A stretch of 7,093 bases of DNA, taken from contig CANKSK010000051.1 in the NCBI GenBank assembly GCA_947485425.1, positions 1-7,093 of the forward strand, written 5' to 3'. Source of the stretch: Bacteroidota bacterium (GTDB lineage: Bacteria > Bacteroidota > Bacteroidia > AKYH767-A > CANKSK01). The notes under the pieces are model-generated. The model did no database searches. It worked only from the letters and a program-made list of their open reading frames with translations, and was not told the origin of the DNA. Shown piece after piece: positions 1 through 6,202 of this stretch; within the stretch, counting starts at the first letter, position 1, and every line of letters starts with the position of its first letter. The position numbers were made by a program, and so were the translations under genes.

Positions 1-1
1 T

Positions 2-1090
2 AGTGTCGTTTTTTATTCGCAGGTCGGGAAGTTTCCTGAAATTGAGGGTGCTGAATTGGCTATTTTTGGCGTACATGAAGATCGAAATGCCGTGAACAAT
101 GAGGGTTGTGCTCAGGCACCGGATTTTATAAGGAACAAACTGTATCTTCTTCATCTTGTATCTGAAAATCCCAAAATTGTAGATCTTGGGAATATCAAAG
201 CCGGTCATTCGGCTGCAGATACCTATTTTGCAGTATCTTCTGTGCTTTCGGAATTGTTAAGAAAAAATATTGTCCCCATCATTCTAGGTGGAGGACAAGA
301 CATTACCTATGCACAATATACCGCTTATCAAATGCTCGAGCAAACGGTGAATATTGTCAGCGTGGATGCAACCTTTAACATTGGTGCCATTCATCAGGAC
401 CTGGATTCAAATTCATATCTGGGGAAAATTATCACCCATGAACCTAGCTTTTTATTTAATTACAGCAATATTGGCTATCAAACCTATTTTGTGGGTGCCG
501 ATTCCGTGGAGTTGATGTCGAAATTATTTTTTGATACCTATCGTTTGGGATATGTGCGAGCAAATTTAGAGGAAGTAGAGCCCATTGTGAGAAATGCGGA
601 TATGTTGAGTTTTGATGTAAGCAGTATCCGGCAATCAGATGCCCCAGGCAATAGAAATGCTTCGCCAAATGGATTTTATGGAGAAGAAGCTTGTCAGATT
701 GCAAGGTACGCCGGAATGAGTGATAAGTTAAGTTCAATCGGTTTTTATGAAATAAATCCCAAGTATGATCGCGGTAACCAAACAAGCCATTTGGTGGCGC
801 AAATGATTTGGTACTTTATGGATGGCTTTTACAATCGGAAAAAGGATTTTCCGCTGAGCAGCAAGCAAGGTTTTGTAAAATATCGAGTTGCCATTAAAAA
901 TACGGAACACGAAATAATTTTTTATAAAAGTAAAAAAAGTGATCGTTGGTGGATGGAGGTGCCTTATCAGGATTATAAAACAAAATATTATAGGCATCAC
1001 ATTATTCCATGTAGCTACCAAGATTATCAAACGGCCTGTAATGAGGAGATGCCAGAGCGATGGTGGCTCGGATTTCAAAAGCTAAGTTGA
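2..1090 (+). CDS. Arginase/formimidoylglutamase-fold protein, 5' partial, with degenerate metal site
   Basis: This frame is open to the left edge of the window, so the gene starts upstream; the residues before TTG 56 (SVVFYSQVGKFPEIEGAEL) read like protein. Residue numbers here count from the TTG at 56, which I do not think is the real start. The protein matches the formimidoylglutamase-like branch of the ureohydrolase (arginase/agmatinase) family found beside T9SS genes in Bacteroidota: GVHEDRN near residue 5, GGGQD at 78-82, DATFN at 104-108, SFDVS at 185-189, SPNGF at 203-207, RYAGMSD at 217-223 and EINP at 232-235. Classical enzymes bind two Mn2+ through a His in GGxH, DAHxD and DxD. Here these read Q81, D-A-T-F-N and D-V-S, so only Asp104 and Asp187 remain of six ligands. 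Beyond the fold is a C-terminal extension with two RWW motifs (297-299 and 335-337). The family assignment is firm, but the function is not: it may be a pseudoenzyme or have other chemistry, and hutG-type activity should not be assumed. Confidence 0.88.
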   Translation, partial: SVVFYSQVGKFPEIEGAELAIFGVHEDRNAVNNEGCAQAPDFIRNKLYLLHLVSENPKIVDLGNIKAGHSAADTYFAVSSVLSELLRKNIVPIILGGGQDITYAQYTAYQMLEQTVNIVSVDATFNIGAIHQDLDSNSYLGKIITHEPSFLFNYSNIGYQTYFVGADSVELMSKLFFDTYRLGYVRANLEEVEPIVRNADMLSFDVSSIRQSDAPGNRNASPNGFYGEEACQIARYAGMSDKLSSIGFYEINPKYDRGNQTSHLVAQMIWYFMDGFYNRKKDFPLSSKQGFVKYRVAIKNTEHEIIFYKSKKSDRWWMEVPYQDYKTKYYRHHIIPCSYQDYQTACNEEMPERWWLGFQKLS

Positions 1091-1161
1091 TCGACTGAAA
1101 ATTTAAAAAATTTGTAAATCATTTAATTATTTGCTTACTTTACCCCCTCAATGTGGGCATA

Positions 1162-1190
1162 TTGCGCCCCAATTAGTGTCTATATATCTG
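1162..1190 (+). promoter_or_regulatory. Possible Bacteroidota-type promoter for the porP/sprF gene
   Basis: TTG at 1162-1164 is followed after 18 bases by TATATCTG at 1183-1190, which matches five of the six fixed bases of the Bacteroidota -7 element TAnnTTTG. It would start transcription near 1196-1198, giving a leader of about 25 bases before ATG 1223. A weaker alternative is TTTG 1111-1114 with TACTTTAC 1136-1143 (spacing 21, four of six bases). The region is AT-rich, so chance matches are likely. Confidence 0.4.
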
Positions 1191-1207
1191 ACTTACAGTA
1201 AGATATA
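1183..1207. repeat. Two overlapping short inverted repeats in the porP leader
   Basis: The 11-base perfect palindrome CTTACAGTAAG lies at 1192-1202. TATATCT (1183-1189) also pairs with AGATATA (1201-1207) around a slightly different centre, so the two could not form as RNA hairpins together. The palindrome sits on the predicted transcription start, where an operator would be expected. No binding protein is implied by the sequence, and short AT-rich palindromes arise easily by chance. Confidence 0.35.
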
Positions 1208-1222
1208 AATAAATTCGATGGT

Positions 1223-2161
1223 ATGAAAAAAATTTTTACTCCGCTTGCATTCTTATTCTTTAGTTTGGTAGCCTCTGCCCAACAGGATCCTCAATTCAGT
1301 CAATTTATGTTTAACAAGCTATATTCCAATGCGGGATATGCGGGTAGTAGTGATGCTATTTGCGGAAGCCTTTTATACAGAAATCAGTGGTTGGGATTTG
1401 ATGGCGCTCCTAAAACGGGAATGTTGAGTGCCGATATGCCCGTGCCAGTTCTTCATGGCGGCGTTGGTTTAAGTGTGGCATTTGACCAATTGGGCTTTGG
1501 CCAATCTTTGGGTGCCAAGCTAGCGTATTCTTTTAGATTAAATGTAGGTCCTGGTAAATTGGGAATTGGAGTAGATGCGGGATTTCTTCAAAGCGGAATT
1601 CAAGGTTCGAAGTTTATTGCCACTCAATCGGGAGATGCAAATATACCTGGAGATGTAGGTGCCATTTTACCTGATTTTGGTTTTGGCTTATATTATAACA
1701 TCGATAAAAAACTTTATTTTGGCCTATCATCAACGCATCTTTCTCAAGGGACATTTAAATATGCCTCCATACAACAAAACCAAGTTCGTCATTACTATAT
1801 CACCGGAGGGTACAATATTGATTTAAATCCATCCTTTACCTTAAAACCGAGTGTGCTTATCAAGTCTGATGCAGCATCCACAATCGTTGATTTCAACACC
1901 AATCTGATGTACGAAAATCAAATTTGGGGAGGCGTATCCTATCGTTCAGCACCTAACTTTGTAAATAATGATGCCATCATTGTACTCTTGGGTATGGACT
2001 TATCCGCTTATGTGGAAGGCTTGAAGTTTGGTTACTCTTATGATATAACTACTTCATCTATAAGAAATTATAGCAGTGGATCTCATGAGATTATGCTAGG
2101 ATATTGTATGAAGCCCAAGCCTAAACCAACACATTCAATAAGGACTGTAAGGTTCCTTTAA
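1223..2161 (+). CDS. PorP/SprF family type IX secretion outer-membrane protein
   Basis: This 312-residue protein belongs to the PorP/SprF family of T9SS-associated outer-membrane beta-barrels. It starts at ATG 1223 with a Sec signal peptide: MKK, a hydrophobic stretch at residues 8-17, and likely cleavage after ASA (Ala19/Gln20). The mature protein opens with QQDPQFSQFMFN, then shows family landmarks: YRNQW at 52-56, GGVGLSVAFDQLG at 79-91, FGLSSTHLSQ at 166-175, LKPSVLIKSD at 207-216, WGGVSYRS at 235-242, and GYSYDITTS (270-278) followed by GSHEIMLGYC (286-295). The alternating Gly/aromatic strands suit a barrel, and the length is usual for the family. Family members contact the PorK-PorN ring in Porphyromonas (PorP) or serve secretion of a specific adhesin (SprF for SprB). 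Its place ahead of gldK favours the core-machine role, but sequence alone does not separate PorP from SprF, so I give no symbol. No terminator separates it from gldK, so the two are probably cotranscribed. Confidence 0.93.
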   Translation: MKKIFTPLAFLFFSLVASAQQDPQFSQFMFNKLYSNAGYAGSSDAICGSLLYRNQWLGFDGAPKTGMLSADMPVPVLHGGVGLSVAFDQLGFGQSLGAKLAYSFRLNVGPGKLGIGVDAGFLQSGIQGSKFIATQSGDANIPGDVGAILPDFGFGLYYNIDKKLYFGLSSTHLSQGTFKYASIQQNQVRHYYITGGYNIDLNPSFTLKPSVLIKSDAASTIVDFNTNLMYENQIWGGVSYRSAPNFVNNDAIIVLLGMDLSAYVEGLKFGYSYDITTSSIRNYSSGSHEIMLGYCMKPKPKPTHSIRTVRFL

Positions 2162-2305
2162 AAAAATATTACAAAGAGTATAACAATTAAGCGTTCGGCA
2201 TCGTTAAAGTTGGTCTAATGTTTTAATAGATTCCCCAAATTCATGTCGGACAGCAATATAACTGAAAACAATATGGCTTCTTATAAACTCGTTAAAGCAA
2301 ATCAG

Positions 2306-3568
2306 ATGTATAAATTATTATTTTTTGGTTTGATTCTCTTCGTATTAAGCAGTTGTGGTGGTGGCGACCATGGAGAACTGATAGGTGTTCAGAACAGAGA
2401 ACGCTGGTATCAGGCTGATCCTTACGGTATGATTTATATTCCTTCTGGCTCATACACCATGGGTCCTAGTGATCAAGATGTGCCATATAGTCTTGTATCT
2501 CAAAGTAAAACGGTTTCTATTCATGCTTTTTATATGGATGATACTGAAATTACCAACAATGAATATCGTCAGTTCGTGAATTGGGTAAGAGATTCACTTG
2601 CACATAGGCTTTTAGGTGGTGATCATCTGGTTGAAGAAGGCGAATATGGAGAGCGAATCAATTGGGAAGAAAAAATAGCATGGGACGATGAAGAAAATGT
2701 AGATGTTCTTTCAGAGTTATTTTTACCTGAAAATGAAAGATTCTATAAACGGAAAGAGATAGATACCCGCAAACTTAAATTTGTTTATTCATGGATTGAT
2801 TTACATGATGCTGCAAGAAAATCTATGCGTGAGCAAGGGATGAAAGACAGAAGTTATTTTATCAAGTATGACACGATAAGTGTATATCCAGATACCTTGG
2901 CATTTATTCATGATTTTACCTATTCCTTTAACGAGCCAATGACACAAATGTATTTTTGGCATCCGGCATATGATGATTATCCAGTTGTAGGCGTGAATTG
3001 GAAGCAAGCCAAATCCTTTTGTATTTGGAGAACTCAGCTGATGAATTCTTACCTATCAGCGGAAGGTAGTAGTATTGTTCAAGATTTTCGACTTCCTACC
3101 GAATCAGAGTGGGAGTATGCCGCAAGGGGAGGAAATGATTTGGCTCCATATCCATGGGGAGGTCCGTATATAAGAAACAGTCGTGGTTGTTTCTTGGGCA
3201 ATTTCAAGCCTCTACGAGGCAATTACATGGATGATGGTGGTTTTTATGCGGTGAAAGCAACTTCTTATTGGCCTAATGATTATGGCCTATATTGTATGGC
3301 GGGTAATGTTTCTGAGTGGACCAGCAATGCTTATGATGAATCGGCCTATAATTTTACGCACGATTTAAATCCGGATTATTTTTATGATGCCAAGAAAGAT
3401 GAAATGCCTGTAATGAAAAGAAAGGTTATTCGTGGCGGTTCATGGAAAGATGTGGGATACTTTTTACAGACCGGTACACGTTCATATGAATACCAAGATA
3501 CAGCTAAGTGTTATATTGGTTTCCGTTGCGTAATGAGTTTCTTGGGCAGAGATAAATCAGATTTTTAA
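2306..3568 (+). CDS. gldK: GldK/PorK, T9SS outer-membrane ring lipoprotein
   Basis: GldK (PorK) is a lipoprotein that forms, with GldN, the large periplasmic ring under the outer membrane in the T9SS. The frame is open from ATG 2243, but I prefer ATG 2306 because it gives a standard lipoprotein signal (MYKLLFF..., lipobox LSSC, lipidated Cys17) and a 420-residue product; ATG 2243 would add 21 polar residues before the signal. The body has the formylglycine-generating-enzyme/SUMF1 fold: YGMIYIPSGSYTMG (40-53), DDTEITNNEYRQF (78-90), DYPVVGVNW (224-232), RLPTESEWEYAARGG (262-276), MAGNVSEWT (331-339), RGGSW (376-380) and IGFRC (404-408). A charged insert of about 100 residues between the second and third motifs is typical of GldK. 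The two catalytic cysteines of true formylglycine-generating enzymes align with Asp382 and Leu387, so it should be structural and not an enzyme. It follows porP with no clear promoter of its own, and gldL follows after 145 bases. Confidence 0.94.
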   Translation: MYKLLFFGLILFVLSSCGGGDHGELIGVQNRERWYQADPYGMIYIPSGSYTMGPSDQDVPYSLVSQSKTVSIHAFYMDDTEITNNEYRQFVNWVRDSLAHRLLGGDHLVEEGEYGERINWEEKIAWDDEENVDVLSELFLPENERFYKRKEIDTRKLKFVYSWIDLHDAARKSMREQGMKDRSYFIKYDTISVYPDTLAFIHDFTYSFNEPMTQMYFWHPAYDDYPVVGVNWKQAKSFCIWRTQLMNSYLSAEGSSIVQDFRLPTESEWEYAARGGNDLAPYPWGGPYIRNSRGCFLGNFKPLRGNYMDDGGFYAVKATSYWPNDYGLYCMAGNVSEWTSNAYDESAYNFTHDLNPDYFYDAKKDEMPVMKRKVIRGGSWKDVGYFLQTGTRSYEYQDTAKCYIGFRCVMSFLGRDKSDF

Positions 3569-3600
3569 TTTATTTTCTCAAAAAAATCAGAAATTTTTCG

Positions 3601-3629
3601 TTTGAGTTATGCATTAAAACATATTTTTG
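3601..3629 (+). promoter_or_regulatory. Bacteroidota-type promoter ahead of gldLMN
   Basis: TTTG at 3601-3604 is followed after 17 bases by TATTTTTG at 3622-3629, which matches every fixed base of the Bacteroidota -7 element TAnnTTTG. Transcription would start near 3635, giving a leader of about 80 bases before gldL ATG 3714. This is the best promoter match in the window. It implies that gldLMN can be transcribed apart from porP-gldK, although read-through from gldK is also possible because no terminator is seen between them. Confidence 0.6.
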
Positions 3630-3643
3630 CGAACAGAAAAAGA

Positions 3644-3652
3644 GTTCTTTAA
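3644..3652 (+). promoter_or_regulatory. boxA-like element in the gldL leader
   Basis: GTTCTTTAA matches eight of nine bases of the boxA core GCTCTTTAA, the antitermination element bound as RNA by NusB-NusE. It lies about 10 bases after the predicted gldL transcription start. TCTTT also forms an inverted repeat with AAAGA at 3639-3643, but the 2-base loop is too small for a good hairpin. The match is short and the region AT-rich, so chance is a serious alternative. Confidence 0.25.
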
Positions 3653-3713
3653 AAATAAAAAATACAATTAATAACTTACATTTAAATTAACTTACTAAAA
3701 TCAATTAAGAGTT

Positions 3714-4520
3714 ATGGGAATAGCTGAAATCACACAGGGAAAAGGATGGAAAAACTTTATGGCCAAATTATATGGCTTGGGAGCGTCTGTTGTTATTGTT
3801 GGTGCCTTATTTAAAATTCAACATTGGCCAGGAGCTGGAATCATGCTTACCATTGGGCTTGGAACAGAGGCACTCATATTCTTCTTTTCTGCATTTGAGC
3901 CTCAGCATGAAGAGGTAGATTGGTCTTTGGTATATCCAGAATTAGCGGGTATGGAAGAAGAAGCGCCCAAATCAAAAAAGAAAATGGAAGGTACCATTAC
4001 CCAAGAGCTTGATAAAATGCTTTCGGATGCCAAAATAGGTCCTGATTTGATAGAAAGTTTGGGAAGTGGTCTTCGCTCATTGGGTGAAAAGACAGCAAAA
4101 TTGTCTGATATTTCTGATGCTACAGTTGCAACCAATGAATATGTTAAAAATATGCAGCAAGCAAGTGAAACCGTTGGTAATTTAGCGCAATCATATTCAA
4201 AAACAGCAGATGCCATGAACTCTTTGTCTTCTTCTGCTAATGATGTGAAAATCTTTGGTGATCAAATGACCAGTGCCGGAAAAAATTTAGAAGCATTGAA
4301 TGCCATGTATGAATTACAATTGCAAGATTCATCTGCTCATTTGAAGGCTACCGCAAAAATGTATGATGGAATCAATGAAGTCATGGTAAATTTAAATTCC
4401 ACAGTAGCAGATACCCAAAAGTATAAAGAACAAATTGCTCAATTGGCTCAAAATCTGAGCGCATTGAATAGTGTATATGGCAATATGTTATCTGCTATGA
4501 ATGCAGGAAATCGTTCATAA
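3714..4520 (+). CDS. gldL: GldL/PorL, inner-membrane subunit of the T9SS proton motor
   Basis: GldL (PorL) forms the inner-membrane ring that, with GldM, converts proton flow into the motion powering type IX secretion and gliding. The 268-residue product has two membrane helices at about residues 19-36 and 42-61, then a long cytoplasmic region. GASVVIVGALFKIQH (23-37) and GTEALIFFFSAFEP (50-63) are the family signatures. Lys34, His37, Glu52 and Glu62 correspond to Flavobacterium johnsoniae Lys27, His30, Glu49 and Glu59 as I recall them; Glu49 is the key membrane carboxylate. The link between the helices is about four residues shorter than in F. johnsoniae. The remainder (about 85-268) is predicted helical or coiled coil, rich in Ala, Ser and Gln, and contains two copies of NLxALNxxY (191-199 and 247-255). 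The start has no strong Shine-Dalgarno sequence. gldM follows after 56 bases with no terminator, so gldL, gldM and gldN probably share a transcript. Confidence 0.95.
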   Translation: MGIAEITQGKGWKNFMAKLYGLGASVVIVGALFKIQHWPGAGIMLTIGLGTEALIFFFSAFEPQHEEVDWSLVYPELAGMEEEAPKSKKKMEGTITQELDKMLSDAKIGPDLIESLGSGLRSLGEKTAKLSDISDATVATNEYVKNMQQASETVGNLAQSYSKTADAMNSLSSSANDVKIFGDQMTSAGKNLEALNAMYELQLQDSSAHLKATAKMYDGINEVMVNLNSTVADTQKYKEQIAQLAQNLSALNSVYGNMLSAMNAGNRS

Positions 4521-4576
4521 AAGCTCTGGGTTAGGTATAGAAATTTAATTTTTAACATTATAATTAGAAAATAGAA

Positions 4577-6181
4577 ATGTCGAGCGGTAAACAAACCCCA
4601 AGGGCGAAGATGATTGGTATGATGTATTTGGTACTTACTGCCCTTCTGGCTTTAAACGTATCAAAGGACATCCTTAATGCTTTCGTAATTGTCAATAAGG
4701 GACTTGAAACGACTACTGAAAGTTTTGGTCAAAAGAATGAAGTTACTTATAAAGCCTTTGATTTTGCATTGAAGAATGATAAAAACAAAGTGCAGGAATT
4801 TTATGATAAAGCCCAAAAAGCGAAGTCATATTCCAATGAATTGGTAAAATACATCGAAGACCTTAAAAAGGAATTGTACATGAAAGTAGATGGCCTTGCT
4901 AAGAATGTAACGGATACAACAACTTTAGAATATGTTAATTCCAAAGACAATATGGATATTCCCGGTGAAATTTTAATTGGGAGTACTGCAGATGGCGCAA
5001 AGGGCAAAGCTCGTTTGTTGAAGCTGAAATTGGATGATTATAACAAAAATATGTTGGCTTTGTTAAAGGATAAAATAGATTTGGGAATTGATACCAAAGA
5101 TCCTGCTGCTTCTGCTGAAGAAGGAAAGCAATCTTGGGAAACGCATCAATTTGATCATACTCCATTTGCTGCCGTCATTACCTTGTTGTCAAAGTTACAA
5201 AGTGATGTAAAGAATGCAGAAGCAGATGTTATCAACAATTTATTTTCCAATATATCACAGTCTGATTTTAAATTTGATGCATTGGCAGCGAGGGTTGTAG
5301 CTCCTAATAGCTATATTCTTTCTGGAAATGAGTATACTGCAGATATATTTGTAAGTGCTTTTAGCACTACTTTGGATCCAGTTATTGAAATTAGTCCGAA
5401 TGGACAGGTTGATACGGTGAAGAATGTAGTGACCGGTAAAATTGACAATTCCAATTTGAAGATCGATAAAGGGATGGGTAAATATACGGTTCGAACATCT
5501 GCCGAAGGACCCGTGAAATGGGGAGGTGTTATCAAGGTGAAGTCTCCTGATGGATCTTTTAAACCCTATAGTTTTAAGTCTGAATATTTGGTAGCAAAAC
5601 CCGCTGCCGTTGTTTCTGCTGATAAGATGAATGTATTGTATATTGGCGTTGATAATCCGATGTCAATTTCTGTTGCTGGTGTTCCTTCCGAAAAAGTAAA
5701 ACCAAGTATTACTGGTGGAACTTTAAGTCCAGGAGGCGGAAAGGGAAAATATCTATCTCGTGTTACCGCGCCAGGAAAGGCTATTGTTTCAGTGAGTGCT
5801 GAAGTAGGCGGTAAATTACAGCCGATGGGATCCATGGAATATCGTATTAAATACATTCCTGATCCAGTTGCAAAGGTCGCAAATATGAAAGGTGGCAATA
5901 TTTCCAAAGCTGTGCTTCAAGCACAAGGAGGGGTTATTCCTACTTTGGAGGATTTTGTATTTGATTTGAACTTTGTAGTTACTGCATTTTCTATGACCAG
6001 AAGTGGAAAAGGTATTGACCCTAAAGAGGCTAAATCAACGAGTAATTTGATTACTCAGGAGATGAAGGATATGATTAAAGCCTCTCGTACAGGTGATAAA
6101 ATTTATTTTGAAGGTATTCGTGCAAAAGGGCCTGATGGACGAACAAGAGATTTAGGTTCATTGAGTTTTACTGTTCAATAA
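4577..6181 (+). CDS. gldM: GldM/PorM, T9SS motor shaft protein spanning the periplasm
   Basis: GldM (PorM) is anchored in the inner membrane by one helix inside the GldL ring, and its periplasmic part spans towards the GldK-GldN ring. The 534-residue length is usual for the family. The N terminus has the signature GKQTPRAKMIGMMYLVLTAL, with the membrane helix at about 12-28 and Arg9 just before it; Arg9 matches the F. johnsoniae residue thought to pair with the GldL glutamate. Boundaries below are estimates from known GldM/PorM structures: helical domain D1 about 36-235, then beta-rich D2 about 236-340, D3 about 341-428 and D4 about 430-534. D4 holds the conserved segments KGGNISK (438-444), LEDFVFDLNFVVTAF (457-471) and GDKIYFEGIRAKGPDG (506-521). 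No cleavable signal peptide is expected and none is seen. gldN begins 21 bases after the stop, indicating tight coupling. Confidence 0.96.
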   Translation: MSSGKQTPRAKMIGMMYLVLTALLALNVSKDILNAFVIVNKGLETTTESFGQKNEVTYKAFDFALKNDKNKVQEFYDKAQKAKSYSNELVKYIEDLKKELYMKVDGLAKNVTDTTTLEYVNSKDNMDIPGEILIGSTADGAKGKARLLKLKLDDYNKNMLALLKDKIDLGIDTKDPAASAEEGKQSWETHQFDHTPFAAVITLLSKLQSDVKNAEADVINNLFSNISQSDFKFDALAARVVAPNSYILSGNEYTADIFVSAFSTTLDPVIEISPNGQVDTVKNVVTGKIDNSNLKIDKGMGKYTVRTSAEGPVKWGGVIKVKSPDGSFKPYSFKSEYLVAKPAAVVSADKMNVLYIGVDNPMSISVAGVPSEKVKPSITGGTLSPGGGKGKYLSRVTAPGKAIVSVSAEVGGKLQPMGSMEYRIKYIPDPVAKVANMKGGNISKAVLQAQGGVIPTLEDFVFDLNFVVTAFSMTRSGKGIDPKEAKSTSNLITQEMKDMIKASRTGDKIYFEGIRAKGPDGRTRDLGSLSFTVQ

Positions 6182-6202
6182 AGTTTGAAACAATATAAAG
6201 AC

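Noticed and set aside
56..58. TTG as the start of the arginase-like protein
   Set aside because: The frame stays open to the window edge with plausible protein sequence, and the family has more N-terminal sequence, so the gene is cut by the window.
456..1078. Reverse-strand open frames opposite the arginase-like gene, and similar ones at 2801-3007, 3902-4216, 4801-5907 and 6175-6700
   Set aside because: They lie inside well-recognised forward genes, show no family motifs, and are best explained as shadows of forward coding.
2140..2168. Possible terminator at the end of porP (AAGGA/TCCTT stem)
   Set aside because: The stem is only five base pairs and is followed by A residues, not a T-run, so it does not look like an intrinsic terminator.
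2205..2212. TAAAGTTG as a promoter -7 element for gldK
   Set aside because: It has five of six bases but no upstream TTG at 17-23 bases, so it is not supported.
3580..3600. AAAAAT/ATTTTT inverted repeat after gldK
   Set aside because: It is composed only of A and T with no stable GC stem, which is expected by chance in this AT-rich gap.
4546..4553. TAATTTTT as a promoter -7 element for gldM
   Set aside because: It misses the final G and has no TTG at a suitable distance upstream; the short gap fits cotranscription with gldL better.
6185..6202. TTG 6185 as the gldN start
   Set aside because: ATG 6203 begins a normal MKK signal peptide, while TTG would only add six residues ahead of it.
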